Origin: Gigaspora rosea
Taxonomy: Eukaryota; Glomeromycota; Glomeromycetes; Diversisporales; Gigasporaceae
Length of the DNA stretch: 64,000 nucleotides
Direction of reading: 5' to 3'
NCBI GenBank assembly: GCA_003550325.1
Contig: QKWP01000675.1
Coordinates: 154,445 to 218,444 of the forward strand
Every line of letters begins with the position of its first letter. Position 1 is the stretch's first letter. Below the pieces are notes generated by a model, which saw only the letters and a program-made list of their open reading frames with translations, had not been told where the DNA came from and made no database searches. Shown in pieces: positions 20,397-32,475 of the stretch. Made by a program: the position numbers and the translations under genes.

Positions 20397-21935
20397 ATGG
20401 ACTCTAATCAGCTTCTTGAACTTGGTCTCAAATATGAAGACGGTATTGGTGTTGAGAAAGACGAAAAGAAGGCTTTTGAATATTATATGAAAGCAGCTGA
20501 GTTAGGAAATTCAGATGCTATTCAATGTGCTAGTCTTTGTTATTTTTATGGAACTGGAGTAGAAATTAATTACCAGAAATCATTTGAATATTGTAAGAGA
20601 TCTGCTGATTTGGGTAATGCTCGTGGAATGAATGGTGTTGGTTATGGTTATGAATTTGGAGTGGGAGTTGATCAAGATTATAATAAAGCATTTGAATACT
20701 ATAAAAAATCGGCCAATATGGGTCTTAAAGAAGCAATGTATAATTGTGCCGGCTGTTATCGAAACGGGATTGGTACAAAGAGAGATATTCAGATTGCAAA
20801 TTATTGGTTCAGAAAATATAAAAGTCTTTTGAAAACTAATAAATCACCAGATCATATTAACCCTGAACTTGGGAGAATATTAGACGATAATAGATTTAAA
20901 TTATCTTGGATTAATTACGATGAGTTTAGAGATATTGAAGAATTAGGAAAAGGAGGATTCGCAACTGTATATAGTGCACGTTGGCTTGATAGAATTAATA
21001 ATACGTGGAGGGATGTTGCACTTAAAGTGATTCGTAATTCAAACGAAAATGAGCAAGAATTAATCCAGGAATTGAGAAATCACTGTGTAATTGGTTTTGA
21101 GAATCCTTCATTCTTGGACTGTTCTGGAGTGTCAAGAAATGATGATGGTGATTATATTATTGTTATGGGGCTTGCACCAAAAGGGTCGTTACGACAAAAC
21201 CTTGCAAAAGTATCAAAATTGGGATGGAAGGATAAATTGAATATTTTGAACGGTATAGTAATTGATCTTGAGTCGATTCATTCGCATGAACTCGTTCACA
21301 GAGATTTACACAGCGGGAATATTTTGCAAAGAGATGAGTTGCAACATGCATGCATCACAGATCTTGGACTTTCTAAAAATGAAAAGGAAGGAAAAATTTG
21401 TGGTATTCTTCCATATATAGCGCCTGAGGTTTTAATTGGTCAACCGTATACTAAATCATCAGATATTTATAGTCTTGGAGTTATCATGACAGAGATTTCA
21501 ACTGGACAAAGAGCATTTGATGGAATTCCGTTTGATGACTTTCTTGTATCAGAAATTATCGATGGATCGAGACCTAAATGTTTAGGTCCTGATTGCTATA
21601 TGACATTAGCTGCGAAATGTATGGATAAAGAATTTAATAAACGACCTAATGCAAAAGAAATTATTAAAATAATCACTCAATGGTTAAATGAAATAGATCA
21701 GGAAGGCGATAATGAAATCAAAAAACAAATTTTGGAAGGCGATAATGAAATCAAAAAACAAATTTTGGAAGATGATAAGATTAAACCAGAACCGAATAAA
21801 CAAATACATTCATATGAAGTGTATACTAGAAAGATACATGATACGAAGAAATTTTCTGAATACTTTAGTAAGCCGATTAGTATTGTAGAATTCTCGAGCA
21901 ATTCTCAAATTTCGAATTATCATAAATTAAACTAG
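20397..21935 (+). CDS. Sel1-repeat protein fused to a TKL-like protein kinase
   Basis: This is an uninterrupted 512-residue gene. Residues about 1-140 form four Sel1-like repeats (motifs such as YEDGIGVEKDEKKAFEYY and AAELGNSDA), helical repeats used for protein binding. Residues about 178-430 are a complete kinase domain: glycine loop GKGGFATV at 184-191, VAxK-type lysine 210, catalytic loop HRDLHSGN at 301-308 with Asp303, metal-binding DLG with Asp322, APE at 342-344, then SDIYSLGVIMTE. All catalytic residues are present, so it should be active on Ser/Thr (TKL type; substrate unknown). The tail carries a perfect 33-bp duplication (EGDNEIKKQIL twice, 21702-21767) and a YTRK-containing end resembling the tail of the kinase at 63230. 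Fused Sel1+kinase genes form a large family in Rhizophagus. The first ATG was chosen since the Sel1 repeats begin at once. No introns are needed. Confidence 0.92.
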   Translation: MDSNQLLELGLKYEDGIGVEKDEKKAFEYYMKAAELGNSDAIQCASLCYFYGTGVEINYQKSFEYCKRSADLGNARGMNGVGYGYEFGVGVDQDYNKAFEYYKKSANMGLKEAMYNCAGCYRNGIGTKRDIQIANYWFRKYKSLLKTNKSPDHINPELGRILDDNRFKLSWINYDEFRDIEELGKGGFATVYSARWLDRINNTWRDVALKVIRNSNENEQELIQELRNHCVIGFENPSFLDCSGVSRNDDGDYIIVMGLAPKGSLRQNLAKVSKLGWKDKLNILNGIVIDLESIHSHELVHRDLHSGNILQRDELQHACITDLGLSKNEKEGKICGILPYIAPEVLIGQPYTKSSDIYSLGVIMTEISTGQRAFDGIPFDDFLVSEIIDGSRPKCLGPDCYMTLAAKCMDKEFNKRPNAKEIIKIITQWLNEIDQEGDNEIKKQILEGDNEIKKQILEDDKIKPEPNKQIHSYEVYTRKIHDTKKFSEYFSKPISIVEFSSNSQISNYHKLN

Positions 21936-22141
21936 CGTCATTAATCACATTTAGATAGAGAAATAATTTCTAAAAGCAGATAAGAAAAATCATTAAATCT
22001 TCGAACAAATAAGAAAATAAATGCTATTTTTTTAGTTGATACAGTTGTAAATACTAGTATTAAGGTCGTTCCCAAGCGCCTCAATCATTGAGTCAAAAGT
22101 GTTAGAAAATAAATTTTATTATTTATTCCATGGGTACTATG

Positions 22142-23070
22142 TAACAACCCGTGCTTTTTTTCTAAGTTATTCACACCGGTCTATATGAAAATCATGTGAC
22201 ACATGATTTTCATATAGACCGGTGTGATTAACGTTAAGTTTTGATCTTTTAAACTTTTTGTTTACAGTAAATCCTAATTAAAAGTTAAAGATCGAGAACT
22301 AAGTTCAAGATTATATAATCAACTAGACTTAGTATTTCTTTATAGGTCTTAAAATAGTCATATTTACTAGGGCGTAGGTTTTAAAATTGTCATAGACAAG
22401 CGAAAGACTATTAGAACTGGTGGGTTTTAAGGTCCAGTGGGGTTTAAAATTGTCATAGAAAGACAAATGACTATAATAGGTTCGAAGAGTTTTAAAAATT
22501 GTTATAGACAGACGAAAGACTTTATTAGGTTCGAAGGTTTTAAAATTGTTGTAAGCAGGTGAAGGACTTTACTAATTTTAAAATTGTTATGGGCATATAA
22601 AGAATTTTAATGTACTTTATTAATTTTTTTTTCATTAAAAAAAATTTTATTTAAATATTTAAAATATTAACTTAGTTTTTTATTTATATTATTTTCACAT
22701 TTTTTAATGTTCTAAAAGGTTAAAAGTGAGTAACGTTTAAAAATATCATTTAAGAGTAGTATTGAATGTGCAGAAGATTCCAAAATAATAGGATCTTGAG
22801 CTTGAGGAATTAAATTCTTAAATTCGTTTTTCATACTTGATAGCTTTATGAAACTGGTTGAGGCAATACACTTGTTATTGTAGTATTCTTTACGCGAGAG
22901 ATTCTCTGCAATTTGAAAATTTCTTCGGTTATTGTGATGTTACTGTTTCTTGCATTCGATTTTTATTTTATTTTTTTTTAAATAAAAAAATAATAGATCA
23001 ATTATTGAAATAAAGTTTAAATTACTACAGTAGTTGAAGTTTATTGAATGACGTGTTGCACGGGTTGTTA
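22142..23070. mobile_element. 929-bp element with 13-bp ends TAACAACCCGTGC
   Basis: TAACAACCCGTGC at 22142-22154 is exactly inverted at 23058-23070, and the flanks extend the symmetry loosely (CCATGGGTAC / GTACACATGGG). Inside are a perfect hairpin (22171-22227) and about five copies of a unit containing GGTTTTAAAATTGTCATAGAC and GAAAGACT (22340-22600). There is no coding capacity. The superfamily is not recognised. Confidence 0.55.
22171..22227. repeat. perfect hairpin, 27-bp arms and 3-base loop
   Basis: TCACACCGGTCTATATGAAA and the following seven bases pair exactly with 22201-22227. It lies 17 bases inside the left end of the surrounding element. Confidence 0.85.
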
Positions 23071-23093
23071 TGCTGTACACATGGGATAAACTA

Positions 23094-24117
23094 GTTATTT
23101 AATGGATATCGGTGAGCACGGTGCATTCCACAGATTAATAGTAAACCACGTGGCCTTCGGCCATGTGATTTTACTATTAATCTGTGGAATACACCATATT
23201 CACTGATGGATTCGTATTATTTCACCAACAATCACTTTACAGACATAACACTACACTGACAACCATTTTACCGACAAGCTTTTTTTACCGACAAATAACT
23301 CACCGACACTCAATTTGCAACAAGCATGCTTTCACCAACACATTGATTTTACTGACACACACTTCACCGACAGTTAATTTTACTGACAAAATCAACTTAC
23401 TGACAAGTTCATTTTACCGAAAATAGAATTTACCGACAAGATTATTCTACTGACAATACAATTCACCAACAAACAATTCGCTGACAAACAATTCGCCAGA
23501 TGCCTTAAGTATCACAGTTGATGCTGAAGTTATAGGTCTCGATTTGAAACTATAAGCCCTGCTAAAATCCACATATACTTTATAAATATGAAATCTATAT
23601 CCAAACCCTACCCTAACCCTATAAGACAAAGACGAATTTTAAAATTTTATATCAAAATAGATCTTAACTTTAACATCAGCCGTGACAATAATTATTATTA
23701 TCGTCATTAATAAAATGTGCAATTATTGTTGTCATAAAATTAATAAATTGCATAAGACGTAATTATTCTTAGTAGTTTATTACATTGCTGTGGTCTCATA
23801 TGTTAATGAGTTGTATTGTCAGCAATTGTATTGTCAGCAAATCGTATTGTCGATGAATTGTATTGTCAGTAGAATAAGCTTGTCAGTATATTCTATTTTC
23901 AGTAAAATGAGCTTGTCGGTAAATGTAACTGTCGGTGAAGTGTGTGTCAGTAAAATCAACTTGTCAGTGAAAATGAACTTGTCAGTAAATCAAGTGTCGG
24001 CGAATTTTGTGTTGGTAAAAAATCTTGTCGGTAAAATGATTGTTGGTGTAGGTTGATGTCTGTGAAGTGATTGTCAGCGATTTGATTGCCACACTTTACC
24101 GATATCCATTAAATAAC
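23094..24117. mobile_element. 1-kb CACCGACAA-array foldback, largest member
   Basis: The ends GTTATTTAATGGATATCGGT and the exact inverse close the element. Next inside on the left is a hairpin (23121-23196; ATTCCACAGATTAATAGTAAA and its inverse). The left arm (23210-23500) is a long run of degenerate AC(C/T)GACAA units about 15-18 bases apart. The right arm (23795-24090) is the inverse run, with TTGTC(A/G)GT units. The centre contains CCCTACCCTAACCCT. The open frames of 60-88 codons here are translations of the array. Confidence 0.75.
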
Positions 24118-24857
24118 AAGTATTGATTAAGCGAGTCTATTATTAAGATAACTAGCACATGATCATGTGGCGGCTTCGCTGCCAGGTATGATTTAATATC
24201 GGGCATGTTAAACATTACTAATACCGGTAAGTTCAACTTTTTAAAAATTTGAATGATTTGGTCTGATATACCAGAATAAGTATTTATTAATTTGTGATCA
24301 TAGTTATGATTTATGTATAATTGAAGCGAAAGGATATAGTCTCAGAAATAGACAGGATATTATGCTGGGTATCAACGTAAGATGTTGTATATTTAATTCA
24401 TGGCATTGGCTGTTAGTTTCATGGGCTTCATAATGTAAGTGGGCTTAATGTGAAAATGACTATCATAGATAGGATTTGCCTGATCAGTTAACTATTATCA
24501 GTCTATTAGTGATTACCCATAATAACGAACTTATCAAATTATATAGGCTTAAAGTATTTTCATTTTAATAATATAGAAAATGAAAAAAATTTTGTTAAAG
24601 AAGATTATGTGCTAACAAATATATACGAAAGAATTTTTCATATAAAATTAGAGAATGTGTAATGTGGGATAAATCTGATGCTTATTATTAATAAATTAGA
24701 ATTCATCAAGGGTTTAATAGGAGAATAAAATTAAGTGAACTATTCACTATATTTTAAGCTTTTAAAAATATTAAATTGAATGCTAGCTCTATCCTGACCT
24801 TTATCAAGATGATTCGATCTTTAGCTCATGGAAATAACATTGTTATTAATATTTTAA

Positions 24858-25240
24858 ATACCATATTTACTTGAAATAACGCACACCTGCACATTATTTC
24901 GAGGAAATGCATGTTATTTCGAGTATGTGCATGGGCATTATTTCAGGATAAAGGTCTAATTTCTAAAAAATTGTGCGTTATATATGTATAATGCATAAAA
25001 AACCTGTATTTCATAATTTTATATATAGCCTTTTCTATCTAAGTCAGGTTTTTTGACTAAAAAATTCTTATTTCTGCTTGTTACTTGAATTTATTATTTC
25101 AGCAGATTATTAATTCAGCATTTGGAGTGTGCTTATATTGGGATGCACATTGGCGTTATTTCAAAACCAAAATGCTATTTTATGAAAATGCAATTTTCGA
25201 AATAATGCCCATGTGCATTATTTTGAATAAATACGGTATA
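24858..25240. mobile_element. MITE with ends ATACCATATTTACTTGAAAT
   Basis: The left end ATACCATATTTACTTGAAAT is inverted, with a few changes, as ATTTTGAATAAATACGGTAT at the right end. The inner parts carry repeated GCATTATTTC motifs. A degenerate relative spans about 47346-48105. No coding capacity. Between 24118 and 24858, and between 25240 and 25660, no gene is seen. Confidence 0.6.
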
Positions 25241-26325
25241 ATACTCAGATTATATAGATAAGAATATTAGCTTAAGTTTTTGCATTATTAGGATGTTTAG
25301 CAGTATGTACAAAGTTATCTTGATTTAGATCTTATATGTAATATCTCAATTTTCCTTTTTTTTGGTTGATTATTTTAGCATATAGAGTTTATGTATAGTT
25401 AATATGTGACTAGAACTATAAGAATAGTAAAAGTAATCTCTTTTAAATGAAGTTTTGGGGTTAATGATTATTTTTTATTATTCTTGCACAGTATTCATAG
25501 ATGTTCTTTCGAAGGTAGTATACTGGTAGTAAATGTAATTTTTTTTATTAACCTCCATAGAAGACGCCATGTAGACATATATTATTAATAATTTACTTAC
25601 TGACAACTAATACAAAATTATACTATAACAAAAGTATACCTATCAGCTTATTTACATCTTTATTCTGGGGTCAAGTTCTTTCCACTTGACCTAAAACCTA
25701 TTTAGATAAGTTCAGAGAAAGATACTTCATTACCTTCTCTAGACTGTTACGTCCCTCCTTTAGTAAGGTCTTTAGAACCTTTAACTCCTTGCTAATTCTC
25801 ATCTGACTATAGCAGATAATATCACTTCTGGTATCCATTTCTGTCCCTATTTGACCTGGGTATACCAGAACCAGATCTCATATAGACAGGTGATATGCAG
25901 ACATATAACTGTTTATGTTTGGCAGGTGCTTTAACATTTGTAGCAGAGAAAATTTCTTTCCATGATTTTGGAGGTCCATCCTTATTTAAAATAACCAGGA
26001 GATTGTAAGCTTCAGACTATATTATCTTACTGATTCTACACACCAGAGCGAAGTATAATAGTGTTTGTATTTCTTCCAGGCATGCAGAACAGTCACCATT
26101 TTTTTCTAGCTGATATGTAGTAGCTAATACCCTAGAGGAAGTTCCCTACAATTCAGCCTCCAAATCACATCCTTCTTTCTGTTAATAGTCCATTTTTTCT
26201 TAATCCAACCTTTATGATCTGTTTGGCTAACATTAATGTTGACTTTAGCACATAAGTATTCCATAGTTTTTTTACTAAGAAATTACCGCATTGATTTCCT
26301 ATCTCAAAATCGCCAAGGTCCCAAG

Positions 26326-26746
26326 CAGTGTTGGAAATTCAAAAAAAATTTTATGATTTTTGTGAACATAATTTTTTTTATAATGTTCACATCAAAAATA
26401 AATATGTTCACATAGTAGAATTTAGACTTTATAATATAATGACTATTTGCAATTGACCAAAAGTTGATTATATCTAAAAATAAGTTACTCACAGATTTTT
26501 TGTGTTCAAAATCGTCCAAAAAAGGTGTTTATTTTTGAAATATATGGTAAATATAATCTTTATATTAATAAATTATGAATAAGAAATTATAAAAATTAAA
26601 ATTTAGATTCATACTATGTGAACATAAAATATAAAATTTTTGATTTTTTATGTTCATACTATGTGAACATAAAATATAAAAACATTGATTTTTTAAAAAA
26701 ATTTATGTTCATTGTGAACACTGTGAACATATGATTTCCAATACTG
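26326..26746. mobile_element. hAT-like MITE with CAGTGTTGGAAAT ends, TSD GTCCCAAG
   Basis: Perfect GTCCCAAG octamers lie at 26318-26325 and 26747-26754. The ends are CAGTGTTGGAAAT and the inverse CAGTATTGGAAAT. Repeated TATGTTCACA(T/C) motifs fill the subterminal parts. It lies in the 3' part of the decayed LINE, which dates it after the LINE insertion. Confidence 0.85.
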
Positions 26747-26815
26747 GTCCCAAGGTCCATTGCCTTCTTCTAGCACTTTTCCTTCCAAATGATTTTATGC
26801 TTGCATATATGGTTT

Positions 26816-29464
26816 TCACCTTTCTGTCCAACCCTTAGTCGTGGCTGAATTGTTATTTAGAGCCTCCTTAAGTGTTATGTTCCTTTTACTCTGTAAACTT
26901 TCAGTGACCAATGCTCTTTCTACTTTTGCCCAGAAACCATCACCTGTTAACAGCTTTATTAACACTGAGACCAATCTTGTATTCAACATATCCTTCAAAA
27001 TCAAAGCCACCAAGCCTTCTTGGTCATACCCCTGTTGAAAGGTTGAGTATCGTGGGAGCATTCTTGACCTATTTTTGATCCAATCCATGATCATGTTATT
27101 AAACACATATAGCTGTTTCCTTTTGGGAGGGGTAAGATATGCTAGATACCATATTTACGAGATAAACAAAGATTTCGCTACTAATATTCTACTTTTAAAT
27201 GACAAATTTCTATTTGCCATAGAATTGATCTTATTTTGGATCTTATGGGCTAATTCCTCCCATAATCATTTCATTGGATTCCTTACTATCTACCTTATAA
27301 CCAAGTATAGATATTAGTTCGTCCTTTGTTATTTTCTAAAATTGCATTCACTAGTCAAGTTATGTTTCTGTACTATCACTGTAAGTGGAATTAATATTGT
27401 CTTAGACCTATTCACTCTAGTATTGAATGCAGCTTCATATGTTCTAATTATCTACAAAACCTCAAGTCAATTACTTTGAGACCCAATACCTATAATCACG
27501 TCATCCACATATGCCACAATTTTAAAACATTGATTCTTGATCTCGATACCATAAATTCTCTCATGTAGATATTCAACAAAGGTTCTAAAAATAGCATAAA
27601 CAAGAGTGAGGACAACGGGTCCTCTTGACAGACCCCTCTTTCTACCTTAAAAGGTTCTGAGAGCATATTTGAGTTCATGATGTAAGCTTGTTGAGATGAA
27701 ATAATACATTTATAATATTAACAAAATTTTTATCAAAGTGCGTCTTGCTTAATACCATTTTTAAGTACCCATGATTGACTCTGTCAAAGGCTTTTTGCTG
27801 ATCTACCAAAAGAAGCCAATGGTATTTGGATTGATTTATCTGGTTTCTCAATACTGTTAGTACATCCATGGCTGCATCTTATATTAATCTTCTGTTCACA
27901 AATCCTCTTTGATATGGGCTGATAATATCAGCACAAATTATATTTAGTCAATTTGCTATGATTTTCATAATTATTTTGATATCACAATTCATAAGTGAAA
28001 TCGGTCTCTAATTACTTATTTCTTCAAGGTTATTATCTTTTTTAGGAATCAGTGAAGTGATATTTTGACTCCATGATCACAGCATTTCCTCTGACTCCAA
28101 TACCATGTTAAACAATTTTACAAGTATCAGAAGAATCTTCTCCTTTGCTAACTTGTAAAACTTATAGCTAAGACTGTCAGTTCTGGGGCTTTAATATTGG
28201 CGAGAGTATCTATGACTCCTAGAATTTTCTCTTTTGAAATCTCCTTTACTAAGGACATATTTTGAACTAGTAATAGCTATGGCATACTCTGAATTAGGCT
28301 ATTCACTGCTTCCACATCAAACCCCTCCATTTTATATAACTGAGCAAAGTTATTACAAATATACTGCAATATGGTAGTCAGATCCTCTTCCAGAGGTTTA
28401 CTCAGGTCTGTAATTTTTGTAGTAGGTGTATATGAAGCTCTAATCTTATAATGCATAAAAAATACTTCATGGACTTTTCTCCATATTCTACCTATTTAGC
28501 CTTCGATCTAGTTTGCCATTTTTTAGCTAATAAAGATAGCCACTCCTGCAGTTGTTATTGTATATCTTTGGCACCAACCGCAAATCCTCATACACGTCAC
28601 TACATAAAATCTTCATATTTACTTCTGTAAGCCTTTTACTAAACAATACAATTATGAAAGTTCTATTTATTTACATTCTTGATACTGCGTAATTCCTTTT
28701 CAACTTCTTCTCTAATCCTTGTGTTCAACTAACACCTTTTATCAAACTTCCAAAAAACAGCTTTTGATAGGTTCTTTGCAAAACACAACTTGCATTCAAC
28801 CAATAAATGATCAGAATTACTATACCATGTAGCGTTTTCCTTACCGTATTGAGTATAATTCACATTTATAAATATATAGTCCAAGCGAGTCGCCATTAAA
28901 TTGCTTCTGCGTGTTCTCTAATAAAAGATAAAAAGGATTTAAGCTCTATTATCTCAGCTATATCCACACACTCATGCATCTTCTAGTTTTAAAGCTCACA
29001 TGATGGATTATTATATGACTCTGTATGATTGATTCTGTTTTTCTATGAATTACTATTTACATTCGTATCCCCAGCTATGATATTAATAACCTCCTCATCT
29101 ATCTATAGGGACCAATTATTAAAGAAAGTAATTCAATCTTCTATATTCAGTAGAGTATTATATTGGTGACCAGATAAGAACGTCGTTTAAAATTAAACCT
29201 TGCTGATAATACTCATCTATTACATGCTTCCTTTATTTTTTCAAACTTAATCTCCTTTTTTCCTACGAGTAATGCTATTTTTGATATCTAGTGCAAGCTA
29301 TACATCCACTGCTGCACCAAAAAATTCCTGATAAAGTGGTTGTAAACGTTGGTTTCTTGTATTAAAATTAAATTGCATCTATATGATATTAACAAAGTCA
29401 TAATCTTTTGAAATTTTTGTTTGCTATTTAAACTCTTTACATTTAGGGTTGCTATTTTGATCAT
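26816..29464 (-). pseudogene. LINE ORF2 remnant: endonuclease and reverse transcriptase
   Basis: ORF2 would encode the enzyme that nicks target DNA and copies the element RNA. The minus strand starts at 29464 with MIKIATLNVKSLNSKQKF and then LILIQETN, the first two motifs of AP-type endonucleases. Reverse transcriptase motifs follow: LLLVDQQKAFDRVNH (27800 region), RGVCQEDPLSSLLF (27620-27600 region, normally RGVxQGDPLSPLLF) and AYVDDVIIG (about 27500) with the two catalytic aspartates. A further coding block lies at 27106-26816 (WIKNRSRMLPRYSTFQQGYD and beyond). Frames change repeatedly and stops are frequent, so it is inactive. Because all the key motifs are in order, the identification is secure. 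Confidence 0.8.
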
Positions 29465-29611
29465 ATTATGCATATATATATAAAATAAAAAAGAATAAAA
29501 TTGCTTATGCAATCTATAGTTACTACAATATGTAATTATATTCATTTGCCTAATGAGGTTTTGCCTCTTTTAGGTACTCTATTCTTATCATATGGGGAAG
29601 CCCTCTTTTCA

Positions 29612-29974
29612 CTACTGAGTTACTATTTTTCTTCTTATTTTTTTGCTAATTACTTGAATAAATCCTTCATTATCACCTATCTGCTTCGATCTACTATCCG
29701 TTTTTACTAATATGTCCATTTTCTCAGCCTCCTGATGAACAGTCTCTTCTATGCTGATTTCTTTTTTTGGCCCAACTAGAGTAGTCTTTACTGCTTCCTC
29801 ATTCTCTGCTTCTGAGGTACCTACCATGTTAACCACCTCCTGTATGACTTCTTTGACTTGATTAACCAGAGAATTCCATCTGCTGCATGTTTCTAAGTTT
29901 TCGTTACTTTCATTACACACTACTTCCGACTTGTTGTTATTAAAGTTAGGGATATTACCAAAAATGGAAATCAA
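29612..29974 (-). pseudogene. LINE ORF1 C-terminal remnant
   Basis: A 120-residue minus-strand frame rich in Glu, Asn and Lys ends about 150 bases before the ORF2 start. Its last part (DNEGFIQVISKKIRRK) resembles the ORF1 end in the plus-strand LINE (EDDGFMRLHTVKKEE, near 54120). This supports its place as the end of ORF1, the RNA-binding protein. The zinc-knuckle part that should precede it is not present; the sequence right of 29975 is unrelated AT-rich DNA, so the copy is 5'-truncated. Confidence 0.65.
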
Positions 29975-30375
29975 TTCTAGAACATATCTAGAACGATCTA
30001 CTGGGCTTTAATTGGTTCTCAATAATCTTTTTTTACTTAAAGTTCAGGAGAGCTCGCTATGCCTAAACGATATATGAAAAGAAAGTTAAGGTTATATAGG
30101 TTTATAATCTGTTATGATCTCTATATAATCTACCTTCTACCTTTTTAAAAAAGGTAAATAAGACTCTAAATTATATAGAACTTTCTTAAGTGTACTCTTT
30201 TTTTTCTTGAAATACATTTGAACAAAATCCATGATCAAAGCTAAGTATTATGAACAAAGACGCTTATACTACACAATAATTCTTTTGTTTGACTCATGTA
30301 AAATTTTATTTTATAGTTTTATATTATTAACTTGATTGTTGCTTCAGAGAACAGGAATGAATCAACTTCACATAA

Positions 30376-30640
30376 ATTGAACTTTCGAACAGTTTAAGAA
30401 AACTGCTGACATAGGAAAAGCTGAAGTACATATAATGTTGACTGTTATGAAAATGAGATCAGTGTAAAGAAGAACGAACTTAAAGCGTTTAAATATTATT
30501 AGAAAGCTGCCGATTTGGACATTTACAATATTGAAGTTTTTTATAAAAATGAAATTAAATAGAAAAAATGAATGCAAAGTTGTTGAGCATTGAGTGTTGG
30601 TGTTTGTTATCGAAATGGGATTTAGGTTAAGTAAAGTTTC
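30376..30640 (+). pseudogene. decayed Sel1-repeat sequence
   Basis: In shifting frames the plus strand reads FKKTADIGKAE, then CYENEISVKKNELKAFKYY, a stop, KAADLD, and later CYRNGI-like sequence. This is the linker pattern of Sel1 repeats as in the genes at 20397 and 57695. Stops and indels rule out function. It leads straight into a minisatellite. Confidence 0.6.
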
Positions 30641-31545
30641 AATTCCTATTCTTTGGCATGAACTATTTTCACTCAAATAAAGCTTTTATTCATTTCCAAT
30701 TATTTTTTGACAAAAATTTAATTTTAAAAGATTAGCAAGATCTATTTTCATTCAAACGAAGAATTTATTTCTAATTATTTTTTGATGAAAATTCGATTTT
30801 AAAAATTGGCGAGATTTATTTTAATTCAAATGAAGGAAAATTCATTTCTAATTATTTTTTGATGAAAATTCGATTTTAAAAATTGGCAAGATTTATTTTC
30901 ATTCAAATGAAGGAAAATTCATTTCTAATTATTTTTCGATGAAAATTCAATTTTGCAAGATCTATTTTCATGGGATCAAAGTTAAGTAAAATTTCAATTT
31001 CTATTCTTTGGCATGATCCATATTGGCTCAAACGAAGCCTTTATTCATTTCTAATTATTTTTTAATGAAAATTGAATTTTAAAAGATTGGCAAAATCTAT
31101 TTTTGTTCAAATGAAAGGATCTAAGTTAAGTAAAATATCAATTTCTATTCTTTGCATGGTCCATTTTCACTCAAATAAAGCCTTTATTCATTTATTTCTA
31201 ATTATTTTTCTATGAATTCGATTTGAAAAATTGGCAAGTTCTATTTTTGTTCAAACAAAGGGGTCTAAGTTAAATAAAATTTCAATTTCTATTCTTTGGC
31301 ACAATCCATTTTTGCTCAAATGAAGCCTTTATTTATTTTAATTATTTTTCAATAAAAATTTAATTTTAAAAGATTAGCAAGTTCTATTTTTGTTCAAACA
31401 AAGGCATTAATTATTTTCATTTTTTGTCGAAGTTGAAAATTTTATTTTTAAATATTAATCTAAATTTCGATTTCTATTCTTTGGCAAAATTCATTTTTGT
31501 TCAAACAAAAGCATTTATTTATTCTAATTATGTTCTTGTTTTTGT
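30640..31545. repeat. complex minisatellite
   Basis: Interleaved units of about 60-75 and 120-130 bases repeat motifs such as TTTCAATTTCTATTCTTTGGC, TCATTTCTAATTATTTTT, GATGAAAATTCGATTTTAAAA and GGCAAGATCTATTTTTGTTC. Around a dozen partial units are seen. No coding capacity. Confidence 0.7.
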
Positions 31546-32475
31546 TGAAGATATAAATATATAAATAAATACAAATATATGATATTGTTTACTTTGATTT
31601 TATTTATCATATTTAAATTTTTGTTGCTGAAGTTTATTTTTACTATTCTGCCTTGTGATTTAAACCCAATACAATGCCTTTGAAATTGCTGCATAGATGG
31701 CATGCAATTTCTTAAAATATTTTATAATTATTAAATTTCTGTCTATTCGGTTCAAAAAATATAAATTCTAAATATTGGTTGGTTTTAAAAACCCAATATA
31801 ATTATAATCGTCTCCTTCTGTTTTAATATTGGTTTCGAAGCATCATTTTTTTGTTCTATAATTGGGCTTTTGGTTTAATCCAGGTAAATAATTCAAATTA
31901 AACTATAACACAAGCACATAAAATCTATATTATTGTTGTATAAATATGCAAATATAGATACTCAGTATTACAGATAAAAAATGGCAAAGAGTGTAAAAGT
32001 GAGAGTCTGTTGCTTCGCTCAAGACAATTTTGGTATTAATAATTAGCCAATTACATGACTGTTTTCTCGTAATCTCTAGAATCATATTATCAATAGTTTA
32101 TTACTATAAATAGTATAATCAGCATTGTCCATTTTTGGTAATATCCCTGACTGTATTACTCTCTATGTTCGAACTATATGCCCTGTCCATTACATATGAG
32201 TTATCTGCACTAAAGGTTATTCTATCCTGACTTTCCCTATGAAAAATTTTTAATGAATATATTCAGATTATAATCCGAGTAGGTTGAATATATTCTGATT
32301 ATATTCCAAACTGAAATTATATATCTAAAATAAAAACTTCAATATTGATACTGTTCTAGAAATTTTTGGAAAACTTTTTATAAATTAAAAATAATCCAGA
32401 AATTTTCAGGATTTAAAAATTTATTCAGGAATTTTTTTTAATTATTATTGTATGATAAAACCAATATTCAGAATT
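31546..32475. other. AT-rich region without genes
   Basis: Only AT-rich sequence and short motif repeats (for example ATTCAGATTATA / ATTCTGATTATA near 32260-32300) were seen. It may hold the 3' end of the transposase relic that follows on the minus strand. Confidence 0.35.

Larger units (their letters stand above)
25660..29975 (-). mobile_element. decayed LINE-type (non-LTR) retrotransposon
   Basis: Read on the minus strand the element has the end of ORF1 (to 29612), an ORF2 start with endonuclease sequence (from 29464), a reverse transcriptase region (about 27500-27870) and 3' sequence down to about 25660. Many stops and frameshifts are present. A hAT-like MITE interrupts it at 26326-26746. 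The plus-strand element at 50280-56900 and the fragment at 39440-40613 are of the same general type. Confidence 0.8.

Noticed and set aside
22142-23070. Helitron interpretation
   Set aside because: No TC start, no CTRR end after a 3' hairpin, and the ends are inverted copies, which Helitrons lack.
23184-24056. Three open frames in the large foldback
   Set aside because: They are translations of the degenerate CACCGACAA array and its inverse.
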